Positions 1-10,726 of a stretch of 64,000 nt of DNA are shown piece after piece. The notes under the pieces are model-generated. The model made no database searches. It worked only from the letters and a program-made list of their open reading frames with translations, and was not told the origin of the DNA. Position 1 is the first letter of the stretch. Each line of letters starts with the position of its first letter. Source of the DNA: Cladochytrium replicatum (Eukaryota > Chytridiomycota > Chytridiomycetes > Cladochytriales > Cladochytriaceae); contig JAHLKD010000083.1 in NCBI GenBank assembly GCA_025526935.1, forward strand, positions 124,001 to 188,000, given 5' to 3'. The translations under genes were made by a program, and so were the position numbers.

Positions 1-813
1 CAAGCACCACCCAGCTGAACAAGCGCGCGCGCGATCGTCTCGCCTCACAAACCACACGTAAAGCCATCTTCGACAAACTACTCTCCTTTGAAGAAGTGAT
101 TCGCCTTGAGCAGGCGGCACGGAAAGAACCAATTCGACCTTCCGAACAGCCTCGACCCACTATAGCGCCGAACGAAGGTGGATCGTTGACCGACGTAGAT
201 TTATCTCAGACCGAAGATGAGACTGAGGAGAACTGGCTGAATCCAAGAAAGATGAAAGTTAAGCCGGAACTTAACTTGTTCGGAAGGTGCTGGATAAGGC
301 TGGCCCGGATGGTGACTGAATCGACAAAGGTGTATCTGCGAGATCCCGATATGAGTTCGGGCGATATTCTTTTGGAAGCAGATGAGACGGAGCTGATGCG
401 AAAGTCGATTTTCTCGCAGAAGATTGTTCAGACGTGCGTTTTGGCAAGTGATAATTTGCAATGCACTGATTTACTGTTTGACATTTATAGAGTGAATAAT
501 ATGCGACGGGAGTATGGAATCGTAACGCCACTAAGTGACGACATCATCGGACTCGTTCGAACGCTGTCACTTTCGGAGAACACCGCCGTGTGGCCAGCTG
601 TTGAAGACTGGACTGTCGCGGTGGTTTATGTAAAGACGTAAGTTTCGATTTCACGTTCGTTGAACTTTTTTTACCTCTCTATGAAGTCTCTCCAAGCGTT
701 TGCCTGGCCTCGCGAAGGAAACAGAGGTCCCTGAACTTTGGATCTCTATGCTTGAGCGTGCAGATGGAATCACCGTCGATCACCTATCTGCTTTTTGCGG
801 GCTGTTCGCATAA
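1..813 (+). CDS. 5'-partial gene, possible RPAP2/Rtr1-type RNA polymerase II CTD phosphatase C-terminus
   Basis: The frame is open from the window edge, so the start is missing. Exon 1 runs to 637, a 49-nt GT-AG intron spans 638-686, and the last exon 687-813 ends in TAA. The protein is highly charged at first (RARDRLASQTTRKAIFDKL) and acidic in the middle. It ends in a helical domain containing LNLFGRCWIRLARMVTEST and, across the splice, LSKRLPGLAKE and WISMLERADG. The spacing and the pattern of a W/R-rich helix followed by LPGL resemble the C-terminal domain of RPAP2/Rtr1 proteins. The diagnostic zinc-binding Cys region would lie upstream of the window, so the family call is weak. The splice and the protein-coding nature are well supported: both exons are open, in phase and of similar composition. 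Confidence 0.6.
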
Positions 814-1241
814 TTTCCATTGTGTGTACTAAAGTCATGTCAAAAACAGTGAATAAAACTCTGACGATTCCCATCGAATTCTCTCTCTATTCTACTCTAA
901 ATGCAAAAGGCTCAATTGATGTTTTCTTTTGAGCTGGCTATTTCTTTTGGTCGTTGCCTTCGTTTGCCTCCCCCCATGCCTGAACCACTCAGAATGAAAA
1001 TGGTTTCGGCCAAAGTGGTACGGTGGGATAGCAAGGTGCAGCCAGGGGAACAGAATGATGACGAAATTGATTGGGAGAGAAAGACCTTGGTGATTTGCGA
1101 CAAAACGCTTTGCTCGTCCGCGGAGAGAAGGGGGTCGGAGGTAGATTTGGTCTTCAAGGAGACCAGTTGGGGTATTTGTTCCTGCCATGTTGAAGTACAT
1201 TGCTTTGACACGTCTCCGGACGAGGAATTGCACGATTAAGG
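814..1241. other. Intergenic gap, no supported gene
   Basis: This gap of about 430 bp separates the end of the first gene from the isomerase relic. Overlapping open frames exist on both strands around 892-1314, but none carries a recognisable domain. They mirror one another and run into the relic. I see no gene here. Confidence 0.5.
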
Positions 1242-2195
1242 ATGGTAGCGACGAAGCTCGAGCGCCAGTTCTATCTGGTTCGTCTTGGCCGCGCTGAATC
1301 TGCAGGTCGTCCATCGTTAACTTGTTACTTATAGGCGGTGATTTGATTCGAGCTCATTGCTGCCTTGGAGGAAGCTGAGTCCCGCATGCCTTCCGGCCTG
1401 CCGGCAACCAACGGTGCGCGTAAAGTGCAAGGTCTGCCGCCCGTGACTCCCATTCGGTGGGCTAGAGAAATCGGTTGATTGATAAACACTGAATGTTCGC
1501 AGGAATCATCGTTCGCTCTGGTTTGGCCCGTCCAGTTTTCACTGCTGGAAATGACATCACCGAGCTATTCGAGTTCCAGAAGGTAGGTTGAAAGAATCAG
1601 CTGTAAAGACGACACTGCAATAAATATCTTAGTATACCGTAAAGATACATCCAATTCCAGAACATCCAGAATGTGTTCTTGGGACGATTGATGATGTCTC
1701 GTGTCCTGCTGGAGATGCGCTGTTGCGATGTGTTGTGATCAGCGCATTATCACATCGGACATCACCATTGGTTGAAAGTATGGAATCTACTGCCAGTTTA
1801 TTTCATAACCTCACTCTTTGATTCAAGTGAAGTGGCCCTTGGCATCCCGGTTCCTTATCCATGGTTGATACTGCTTGAAAGGTTGCTGGTGGAACGAAGG
1901 CCGCCGAGATGACAATCCAGGCAAAAAATGCTCAACGCAAAGTAAGCACTTGTGTATGGTCTGGTTGAAGCCGTGGTCGACAGCCCAGAAACCCTCATTG
2001 AGAGGGCAACTGAAGTGACGGACCGGATGCTTCGCTTCCCAGATGAAGGACATCATGCAACAAAGGCGATCTTGTCCGAGATGACAATCGGCAGGGCACC
2101 GATCGATGTTGAAACGGTGAACATTTTTGAACACTCCAGAAGTCATCCCATCTCTTGGGGTGTCTTGAAACGTCTGCCATCGTCCCAGATGCAAA
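1242..2195 (+). pseudogene. Decayed enoyl-CoA hydratase/isomerase (delta3,delta2-enoyl-CoA isomerase type)
   Basis: Crotonase-fold pieces appear in the right order but in different frames. They are an N-terminal KLERQFYLVRLG at 1242, then ELIAALEEAESRM (about 1350), ARPVFTAGNDITELFEFQ (about 1525), AVAMCCDQRIITSDITIG (about 1720), EVALGIPVPYPWL (about 1829) and VYGLVEAVVDSPE (about 1953). The living enzyme shifts double bonds during beta-oxidation of unsaturated fatty acids. Here the stretch between LGRLMMS and the oxyanion-hole CPAG is missing about a dozen residues. CPAG is followed by a one-base shift, a TGA (1773-1775) replaces a Leu codon, and two more shifts lie near 1900 and 1945. Introns at about 1582-1660 and 1778-1827 still look spliceable. 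The internal deletion argues for a true pseudogene rather than read errors. Confidence 0.75.
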
Positions 2196-2229
2196 GCTTA
2201 TGTGCAACATTTCTGTGTGATCTGGAGAT

Positions 2230-5000
2230 ATGTCTTGTTTTTCCACAAATGTGGGGTCGTCACGTGAACTACGCGCTCCTTCCGTCGCAAATTTTACTCT
2301 TTCCGACCACCCAGAAATGCTGTCGAATCCCCCCCCCGAGCCCGGATTTACGGCTCTCCATCAATCAGCTGCAGCGAGCACATTCAACGCAGCTGCAACT
2401 GCAATCATGCGTACTGGCTCTCAGATCAACCCATTCTCTCGCGCCCGCCTGTCTAAACTCAGACAATCGATTGCGGATCCGAACGGTTTGCCAATGATGC
2501 ACTCTCCATCGTCAGCATCCCTGCCCCATCAGCAGTCGTCTCCACCGCCCATGAGTGCACACCCAATGCATTCCCCTTCACAATCGGACACATGCTATGA
2601 GGACGATTCGTCTTACGACATCCAGCAAACGGTCCAAACAATCGGAACGATTCGATCGATCAAGTCCACCAAGTCTTCGTGGAATCGTGCAAGCTTGCCA
2701 CCATCCTGGAATGCCGATGGAACGCCAGCCAGTCCTAACGCCGATGACATCGATGTGCAAGGAGGAAGTGTGCTTGACGAAGAAGAATTTGGCGACCCAG
2801 CTTTGCGCAGCCCAACGTCCGCCGACGACGAACGTCTCATTCGAACTCTCTCTGATTATGAGGTACAAATGTGTTCTTTTTCTTCTTTATCGTTTGTGAC
2901 ATTTGTTGATAGGGAGGTTTTTCACTCCTTCTTGAGCGCGCAAAAGAAAGTATGGTTAGTTGCAAAGAGGCTGTTCTCTTCCTCAAGAAGCGAGCTCAAA
3001 TCGAAGAAGAATACGCCAAGTCCATGATGAAACTCGCACAATCATTCTCACAAGTCAGGCCCGAAGCCAAAGCTGGGTGCGTTTATCTCTTATACGGATA
3101 CCCATTGATATCATTATTGATCGTGCGTACATTAGCTCGTTCGGCGCATCTTGGACGAGCGTGTGTCAAATGCACGAGAAGATCGGCGAATACCGTCTTA
3201 AACTCTCTGAGCAAGTGTCGGACGTCGCAGACAACCTTTCAAACATCCATAAGAACACCGAGAGAAGTCGAAAGCAGCTGAAGGAAGCCGGAGCGAAGAG
3301 TTGGAAGCTTGTTCAGGATTCTGAAGCTGCTCTCGAAAAGGTACACAGCCTTTGGAGCCTTCCTTCTTGCGAGGGAGCTTATGAGACTTTCGTATGTTAG
3401 ACAAAGACACGTTACGAACAAGCATCGGAGGAATGGGAAAAGGCTATTCTTAGTCGCGATATGGCCGCTACGGGTGAATACACGACAGCATCTCAAAGCG
3501 AGCCACAGAACCTCGGGACGCTGGGTCGCCGCACACTTGCAAAGGTCCGCTCCGCACAACTCCCCCACGTCGACTGGAATATGTTCAAGCATGGTGCACC
3601 GAGCCCGCAAAAGGTTAGAATCCAGAACATGTTCCTGTGTCGTGATGCTGATTCATCGCATCATTAGCTTCAAAAACTGGAAGACGACGCGCGAGCAAAG
3701 GCGTTCACGGCTAACGAGAACTACAAGGCACAGCTCCAAAAGACCAACTGTGTGCGGACTGACTACTTCCATATTCACCTGCCAAGATATCTGAGGGTTC
3801 GTCGATAATAATTACGTTCTCTCTCCTGCCATGTTCATGTTTCATCTTCTTGTAGATGTTGAAGGAAACCAACGACGAGTGCGACCAAGGGATCCAAACA
3901 CAGCTCAACCGCTTCGCGCAACAAATGGAAACTGCAATGATGAGTGAAGCGACCACGATCAGCCCACTGGATCAAGCAACGCCAGGCATCTTGGGGATCA
4001 TTAACCTCATCAACAACCGTGATGACTTTGATGGGTTTGTCAAGTCTTACTTGCAAAACTCGAAGCAACATCAGAAGGGTGATCTCGCCTACCAGCAATA
4101 CACAATGGTGGGTTCATTGACTCGAAGTCCGCATATATATAACATGCTCCTTGCCACATATGTAGGCGATTCCAGTGCCAACCAACGGTCCCCAAAACTT
4201 TGTGTTTGGAGTTGATCTCGCAGAGCAGCTTGAGCGTGACAACTTGACTGTTCCGCTCGTCGTGAGCAAGTGCATCGAGGTGATCGAGAGGAACAATGGC
4301 ATGCGCACGGTTGGGTTGTACCGAGTGTCGGGACAAACTTCTGTGGTCCAGCAGATTCGCGCAAGCTTCAATAAGAGTAATTATTTTACAAACTTCCCCA
4401 CCCCATTATTTCTGATTGATGTGAACTTTCTCTCATTTTCAGATGCCGAAGCTACGAACGTCGAGCAACTCATGGGCGGAGAAGTCAACAATGTAACGAG
4501 CGCACTTAAACTGTTCTTCCGGGAGTTGCCGGATCCTCTGATTCCTCGTGCAAACTACCACCAGTTTGTGCAGGCAGCCCGTAAGTCTCGGATTAGAATC
4601 TACGTTTTCGCGGAGATCTGATATACTTCACAGAACATAGAGACCCGAACGCACGGCTAGTCGCGATCCATGAACTCATCAACTCGCTTTCAGACTACAG
4701 CTATGCAACCCTCCAAGCGTTAATGTTGCACTTGTGGAAGTACGTCTCTTTTCTACCACAAGACCAACTTCATGAAGTTAATCATCTTGCTTTCGCAGGG
4801 TTCAGAGCCACGAATTCGAAACCAAGATGAATGCCCAAAATCTCTCCATCATCTGGGGCCCAACACTGCTCGATGCACCGAAAACGGAAATGATATCCAT
4901 GGCGACCATGCCCGGATCCGTAGGCGCAGAAGAGATCAAGCACCAGAGCATGGTTATTGAAACGATTCTCTCGAATTTCGAGCACATTTTTGAAGTGTGA
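2230..5000 (+). CDS. F-BAR domain RhoGAP (Rgd1-like)
   Basis: Ten exons are joined by nine GT-AG introns: 2863-2912, 3078-3135, 3341-3400, 3614-3667, 3797-3855, 4108-4165, 4377-4442, 4581-4633 and 4740-4798. The frame is kept throughout and ends in TGA. After a Ser/Pro-rich N-terminus of about 210 residues comes an FCH/F-BAR region (SCKEAVLFLKKRAQIEEEYA, then a long coiled coil), which should bind and bend the plasma membrane. The C-terminal RhoGAP domain carries the arginine finger in VGLYRVSGQ and the LFFRELPDPLIP segment. It would accelerate GTP hydrolysis on Rho-family GTPases in polarity and cell-wall signalling, as yeast Rgd1 does. A later in-frame ATG near 2318 is an alternative start. 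Nothing in the gene looks broken. Confidence 0.9.
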
Positions 5001-5249
5001 TACGCTTTTTATTCCCACGTTCACTTTTCTCTGATTTCCATTTTTGGTTGTGTACATTTTTTATTTTCATTCCATCAATTACATAAAAGATTTCAAGTCC
5101 TTCTTCATGCTCGCAAAGTCAGACGATGGTTTGTCAAAGTATAAAAACAGTCCTGGCTGCCTCAAACAGAACTGGGAAGCAACTCGTTCGACCCGGGTTT
5201 CTCATCGATCATCATCTCAAATCTTCTGTCTAGCTGCAATTCAGCCGTA

Positions 5250-5740
5250 CTGATCCCGGTGATTCCAGGGAAAGGAAGGGAGGGGAAGAGGAATCAATTC
5301 AATTTCCAGTTGAAGATGACGACCCTAAAGGTGAATGGTTCACTTGGACTAACTTTGGAGGTTTTCGTGACAATGATTGATTGTCCCTCAACATGACTGA
5401 AGATGACACATTCGAGCAGATCGACCCTCACGAAGCTGTTATTTCAAGCTCGAACTCTGCAAATCAACATTAAATGCAGGGTGCCCGCCTCGACGCTCTT
5501 GCGCGAGCAAAATGCCCTGGAAGAGTCCCGCGCCAAAGCAAGGCGCATACTGTTCCTGTACTTCAGGAACTCCAGGAGTCAAGCGCAGCACTCTTGGAAG
5601 AATCTTCGTGTACGGATCTTGAGCTGATGCAGATATGCGAATCCGCGCCATACGACAGATCCATCCGTGTCGTTTGGAAATGGTGGCTGAGGAATGGGAG
5701 CAGATCAGAAACGGGAGACAGTTGATGCGGAGCGGAGGGT
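5250..5740 (+). other. Possible coding relic, unidentified
   Basis: Protein-like stretches follow one another in the plus direction between stops. One holds DDDPKGEWFTWTNFGGF (about 5310-5370), one EDDTFEQIDPHEAV (about 5400-5440), and an acidic helical stretch with LQELQESSAALLEE follows (about 5565). Acidic, aromatic-rich composition is unlike random antisense, but TGA and TAA codons interrupt it and no obvious introns rescue the frame. I do not recognise the family. It could be 3' exons of a small gene or a decayed one. The 250 bp before it hold nothing I can name. Confidence 0.25.
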
Positions 5741-5806
5741 TGAGAATATGGGAGTACATGTGTGGGTTGTTTGGGGCACAGGAGGGATGCCATAGGATCC
5801 TCCCGC

Positions 5807-6110
5807 CTAGTACGTAGCCTGGAGGTTCGAATTAGAATGTATTACAATGAAGACCAATGCAGTACCAACAGCAGCGAACATGACCGCCAGAATCTGAATG
5901 GGAACGTGACATGGAGATTTGGCTGCCGCGGCGCTGATGCCCAGCGGCATGAGGAAAACGGAAGCAATAGCAATGATGATGAAAAAGACTTGCAAAACCA
6001 GACCACCGCCGAACAGGGTCAGTGCACCCGTCCCATGTGGAGTACATCAGCAGCTGTGTGTCCTTCGTGTGGTGCCAGAGAAAGTGATCGGGGCGTTGTG
6101 TGATATGTGA
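5807..6110 (-). other. Hydrophobic exon-like ORF, two predicted membrane helices, unidentified
   Basis: Read on the minus strand, an open stretch ending in TAG encodes GGLVLQVFFIIIAIASVF followed by a second hydrophobic run, ILAVMFAAVGTALVFIVI. This would be a two-helix membrane hairpin. There is no convincing ATG, and any upstream exon is unclear; a proline-free stretch at about 6110-6250 might belong. It lies directly downstream of the zinc-finger gene on the same strand, so it could also be fortuitous sequence in that gene's 3' region. Confidence 0.25.
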
Positions 6111-6281
6111 AACAATGGATCAACGTTCTGAATCCCCTCCAGTGAGACAAACCGAGTTTGCTTTTCAACTTTATTCGATGATGAGAGAGGTATACCGTAT
6201 TCTCTGGAGTCAAATGGGAAGAAATGAACAATGCAAAAAATCAAAACAATCATTCAAATCAATCAAAAACAATTATTCAAA

Positions 6282-7907
6282 TTAATCAGATACGTCTCCA
6301 TCCATGTGTCTTCTCGTGTGTCTCTTCAAGGCATCCATCCTCGAGAACCTCTTGTCGCACAAATCGCACCCGAAAGGCTTCACCTGAGTGTGCAGCGAGC
6401 GGTGGTGACGCTTGAGATCGTGCGAACGTCTGAACGCGGCCTCGCACATGTTGCACTGGTACGCCCTCTCCGTAGCGTGGGAACGCAAGTGTGATTTGAG
6501 GTTGAACTTTTGCTGGAATACCTTGTTGCATTCGGGGAATGGGCATGGAAAAGATGTAGCGGTGGATTTTGTATTTCGCACATTGGCTTGAGGCTGAGGA
6601 ACGGAAGTGGGCACTACCGATTTCGACAAGTACGCGCCGGAGTGGTATGGCGATTTGCTGATCGGCATTTTTCCCGGAGGAGCCACCTGCGTTAGTGGGA
6701 CTTGAGGACGTGACGAATATGCGAGCGTTTGCGTGGGTTGGTACATTGAGCTGTCCGAGGCGGCCATTTGATATTCAACCTGAGTGGGCATAGGGCTCAA
6801 GCGAAGGTCCTGCGGAGAAGTTCGGTACGAGGTCGGCATGAACAGAGTGTGATTCTGAGGCATGGAAAAAAACGCGTTTGAATCAAAGCTTGAATCGAGT
6901 GGAGGCAAGCTGGATTGCATGGATGGAAAAAAAGGCTGCATGTATGTGACGGGAGCATACGAGTCGTTGTTGGAGCTTGGTTGATGTGCGGTGGTGAAGA
7001 TTTGCTGTCGATAGAAATAATCGAGCTCTTGTGCTCCACTTGATTGAGGAGGTGTTATGAGAGCCGATGGAACTTGATCATAGTCTGTAATTAGTTGCAT
7101 AGAACCAATGAGCCCAATATCGAAAACCGTAGAGTTTGGAACACCTCCGCCTTGGAATGGGTTGTTGCTCGACTGGAAAGAAATCTCGCTCGAAGGAGAC
7201 ACCTTCAAGCTCTCTCCAAATGAAGAAGCCGTACCCATTCCTACGAGATAGTCATCAAGGTCAAGGTCTGGGCACTCGTTTCTGAGATCCAAAGGTGTTG
7301 GGACGAGCACTGGTGACGACGGAGCTGTGCATGGAGTTTGAACACCGAATATGTCACCTTCAAGTAGCTGCTGGATGGCATCCTCTGTATTTCCTCGCAG
7401 AAGGCTCGCTGCATCTTCACCACCTCCCAAAACCCATTCGCCAAGATTTGCTGCTGAAACCTGCCTGCTGATCTCGGGACTGACATGTGCTGAAACGGCC
7501 GCGCTAGCCGGAGGTGAAGGAAGCGACGTTGCAGAGGAAGCAGTAGTAATTGCGGTTGGACTTGCTGCTTCATGAGCTACGCGCTCGAATGTGTCCGACG
7601 ACATCATCGAGAGCTTTGATTTCACAGTATCCAGAGATGGCCTGGAGAATTCCGTTGACTGGCTGTGCATGATTTGCGACGCATCCATCCCAGGGAGAAA
7701 AAATTCCTCGTTCTCACCAAGGAAGCCATCGTTCTGTGGTTCTTTTTGCGCAGTCGTTTGAAGCAGGTGGTATGCAACGGAGTCAATGTCGGCAAGCTGG
7801 TAGTCAACAACCGCGAAATCGTTCTCGGGGCCAGAGAGTGGCGTCAGGGGATGGCTGCTTACAAGGCTGCTCATGGGCATTGCGGCGACGGTGTAGAGAG
7901 TAGCCAT
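6282..7907 (-). CDS. C2H2 zinc-finger transcription factor, three C-terminal fingers
   Basis: This is a single-exon gene of 541 residues. The first 440 are disordered and rich in Ser, Pro, Thr and Gln, as in an activation domain. Three C2H2 fingers occupy about residues 455-537. Finger 1 is CPFPECNKVF with a four-residue Cys spacer, finger 2 is CNMCEAAF ending in HHRSLH, and finger 3 is CDLCDKRFSRMDALKRH. The fingers are separated by TERAYQC- and TQVKPFGC-type linkers, and the protein stops ten residues after the last His. This architecture recalls Crz1/Msn2-like fungal regulators, but the DNA-contact residues do not let me choose among them. The start is the first ATG of the long frame, with no upstream in-frame extension of note. 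Confidence 0.9.
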   Translation of the reverse strand: MATLYTVAAMPMSSLVSSHPLTPLSGPENDFAVVDYQLADIDSVAYHLLQTTAQKEPQNDGFLGENEEFFLPGMDASQIMHSQSTEFSRPSLDTVKSKLSMMSSDTFERVAHEAASPTAITTASSATSLPSPPASAAVSAHVSPEISRQVSAANLGEWVLGGGEDAASLLRGNTEDAIQQLLEGDIFGVQTPCTAPSSPVLVPTPLDLRNECPDLDLDDYLVGMGTASSFGESLKVSPSSEISFQSSNNPFQGGGVPNSTVFDIGLIGSMQLITDYDQVPSALITPPQSSGAQELDYFYRQQIFTTAHQPSSNNDSYAPVTYMQPFFPSMQSSLPPLDSSFDSNAFFSMPQNHTLFMPTSYRTSPQDLRLSPMPTQVEYQMAASDSSMYQPTQTLAYSSRPQVPLTQVAPPGKMPISKSPYHSGAYLSKSVVPTSVPQPQANVRNTKSTATSFPCPFPECNKVFQQKFNLKSHLRSHATERAYQCNMCEAAFRRSHDLKRHHRSLHTQVKPFGCDLCDKRFSRMDALKRHTRRHMDGDVSD

Positions 7908-8814
7908 TTACTGAGGCGTTAGAGGAAGAACCTCAGTACCGAAGGAAGGAAAACAGGGGCGAAGGAGGTGAATCGTGCGATGATATGGCTTTTTGAATGG
8001 ACTCTCTTCGCGATCAGTTGGTCAAATGTGATTGGGATCAGAGGTTCAATTAGCGAGAAATAAATCTGGATCATGCTCCAATTTTAACCACTCTATATTC
8101 CACACATGGAAGTGGCCGTGTAGATGATACATTTTTAATCGATTGGCCGGAGAGTTGTGGAAAGGTGACTGGTGAAACTAGATGTTGATGTACCATTTCC
8201 ATTTCCAGATTAATCCAAATGGTTGCTTGGGTGCTGTTGGGGCGGAGAAAACAATCCGATATGTGTCGGGTTTCATATTCCTTATTTTTGGAGTGTTTCA
8301 TATGTCCGAAGCATATGAAACCTATGAGTACTCTTGCTTGTTAACCTGAATATGGAATTAGTTTGTTTGAACCTAAACCCCCACCAATGAAGTGGCCGGA
8401 CGAATTTGTATTGATACCCAATATTATTGTATAATGCACAAGAAGTTGCTCAACACAACCACCTTTTTTTTGTTGCATTTTTTTCTTCATAGTTAGCAAA
8501 GTCTTCCAAAGGCTTCAATTTCGGACAGCTCTTGGCCCGAACTTTCGAGTCACCCTGTATGTATTCTAACATCGGTTAGTTTAACTTATCTGGATATCGA
8601 GTAAGGATAAACATGTATCAGCCTTTTTCCAATCTCTCTGAATCAGAAATCTAAAAGCTAAAATGGTGACTTCAGGTCAAGTTCGCATTTTCTTTTTGTT
8701 GCCCTACAAATTTGTCAACCACAAACTGCAAGACACTTAACATTTTTTCCTTTCCCGCGAAAATTCGACATTAGATGTGGGAGTGGACGAGTGATAGTGA
8801 TGGGCCACCTGGAG
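7908..8814. other. Intergenic, upstream of the zinc-finger gene
   Basis: These 900 bp hold the presumed promoter of the minus-strand zinc-finger gene, then AT-rich sequence. I find no coding signal, RNA gene or repeat in it. Confidence 0.5.
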
Positions 8815-9059
8815 AGCGGGCTGTGCAGTGCAAGTGGGTCCTGAGGAGAAAGGTTCATGCGCACAGGCGACACGACCGGTTTAAGGCTCGACTTGTCGCC
8901 TAAGGATTCTCGCAGCGCGCGCAGGACTTTGATGAAATGTTTGCACCAGTGCTTGACTTCGTCACTCTCAGACTGATTTGCGCGCTAGCCGCAACCTTCA
9001 GATGGAAACTAAAGAAGGGGGATGTACGGACAGCTTACCTCAACACGCGCTACTCAAAC
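8815..9059 (+). mobile_element. Ty1/copia retrotransposon reverse-transcriptase fragment
   Basis: The plus strand reads as the start of a copia RT domain: CKWVLRRK, then FKARLVA, a TAA, GFSQRAQDFDEMFAPVLDF and KGDVRTAYLN. These match the conserved CKWV...KARLVAKG...ETFAPV...DVKTAFLN series. The internal stop and the lack of any flanking gag, integrase or LTR show a dead fragment. Its last 133 bp form one arm of an inverted repeat with the next fragment. Confidence 0.8.
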
Positions 9060-9305
9060 TCCCGATTCCACTCCATCGCCGACTGACGCAGACCGTAGAG
9101 AGCCCTTAAAACCAAGCAGACCTTGCCCGTTCCGTTGCCTTCGACCTCCGGCGGAATTTCCATTTACACCTTGTGTTTGAGTAGTGCGTTGAGGTAAGCT
9201 GTCCGTACATCCCCCTTCTTTAGTTTCCATCTGAAGGTTGCGGCTAGCGCGCAAATCAGTCTGAGAGTGACGAAGTCAAGCACTGGTGCAAACGTTTCAT
9301 CAAAG
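8927..9305. repeat. Inverted repeat, arms 8927-9059 and 9175-9305
   Basis: The two arms of about 131-133 bp are reverse complements with only a few differences: one C/T near the outer end and a short change near the inner end. The spacer is about 115 bp. The arms are the shared part of two copia RT fragments, and a transcript would fold into a near-perfect hairpin. Confidence 0.9.
9060..9305 (-). mobile_element. Second Ty1/copia reverse-transcriptase fragment, inverted
   Basis: The minus strand reads DETFAPVLDF, KGDVRTAYLNALLKH, a TAA in place of the usual Tyr, then PPEVEGNGTGKVCLVLRALY and GLRQSAMEWNREF. This is the same RT domain as the neighbouring plus-strand fragment but reaching further downstream (the LKKALYGLKQSPRAW block). 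Coding sequence ends abruptly on both sides. It is the continuation that the plus-strand copy lacks, so the two pieces probably derive from the same or very similar elements. Confidence 0.8.
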
Positions 9306-9499
9306 ACCACCAACGTTAATTTGTTTGGTTCGTACGCTTTCGCAGACTCTTCGCAGTCATTCTACACCGCTTCCATTCGGAGCCCTAAATCATCGTTCAA
9401 TTTCAGCACGCGGTCTTCTCGGTATCGGCAATATTTTCGCCATCTCTTTCCGGCTCACCTATAAAATCCACGCGAGTGTGAACGGCGGGTCGCCGAGTT

Positions 9500-10525
9500 C
9501 AGAAGTGGCTCATCGATTAGTTGCTCCGCGCGCAGATTCGATTCTTCGAAACCACCCGCATTGGATAGATCATGAACCGAGTCACCAAGGATACTATGAG
9601 TGCAGATTTGACGGTCAGCATGATGGTCGGGAAAGCGATCCGATTCTGTACTGTCTGTTCGTGTTAAATCATGGTGTCGTTGTTTGTTCCCGGAGGATCA
9701 CTATTGTAATTTTCCCTAGATCCAAACCTACTTATTTTGATTAATCTGTAACAGCATACATGTATTACAAGACCAGATCATACCATATCAGCACTGCTCG
9801 TACCGTTAGGCGAATCGACTCCGTGACTCGTAGCCCGCTATTTTCATTATTCACCGAGAATCTCAAGTACGTTCTTGCAAACTTACGAGCCCTGCCAATG
9901 ACTGACTGTTTGTCACCATTAGCGGAGTCGTCACAGTGAGAGCCAACTCTGCCGACGTTCGATTCACGTCAGAGCTAAACAGCGCCAGCTACAACATGGC
10001 TGCTGCCCAGTAATGGCTCTCGACTCAAATCCAGTTTACATCTCAACTTGTTTTGCTTGCAACCGGGATTACTGCAAACCTCTCCGCCGTGTCGCTCAAC
10101 AACAGTTTGGGATAGTTCGTCCTAATGTTACCATGATTGAGAGTGGATTCAACTCGGTGGAGCGTAAGAGGGAGCACTTGGCGATCGAACAGGAAAAGCC
10201 GGATATTATAGATGCTCGCTAAGTGCTGTACAAGACAACTTCTCCCGACGGGCAGAAACAGCACCTTTGTCTCGTGAGGGAGTTGATGCGACAGTCCAAG
10301 GTGATCATTTTGGACGAGGCGACCGCATCGGTCGATCAATAGACGCATGCCAGAATTCAGCAGACCATACAGACAGAGATGGCTGGTGCAACTGTACTGA
10401 CGATTGCGCATCGGTTGAAAACGATTGCTACTTGCTGTGATGGACAGCCGTGGGATTGTATTTGCACATCCACATGAATCGATGACCAAGGAGAACAGTA
10501 TCTTCCGCTCCTGGTGAATTCGATG
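9500..10525 (+). pseudogene. ABCC-type (multidrug-resistance) ABC transporter relic
   Basis: Fragments of the second half of an ABC-C exporter lie in order on the plus strand. Transmembrane-domain motifs RFFETTRIG, then TAG, then IMNRVTKDT come at about 9540-9590. AYMYYKTRS and RRIDSVTRSPLFSLF follow at about 9755-9840, and GVVTVRANSADVRFTSELN at about 9925. The nucleotide-binding domain retains [13 protein letters not shown], then TAG, then THARIQQTI and TVLTIAHRLKTI (10290-10430), and the tail has HPHESMTKENSIFRS. Frames change repeatedly and several stops are present, so no transporter can be made. The N-terminal half and Walker A are not visible. The copia debris immediately upstream may mark the break. 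Confidence 0.85.
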
Positions 10526-10726
10526 CTGCTCGCACTCGCTCGTGCTTCAAAAAAGGAGCGTGATTGTTTTCTCATGGCCCTCAAATATCGGCGGCAAATT
10601 AAATATGTAGACCTCACCTACGCCAAACAAGCTTGCAAAGATCACGGCATCTTATTGCCTTTACAAAGGCATGTTCAAAATTCCAAAATTTCACAATAAA
10701 ACATCATCCACATTTCAGCATTTTTT

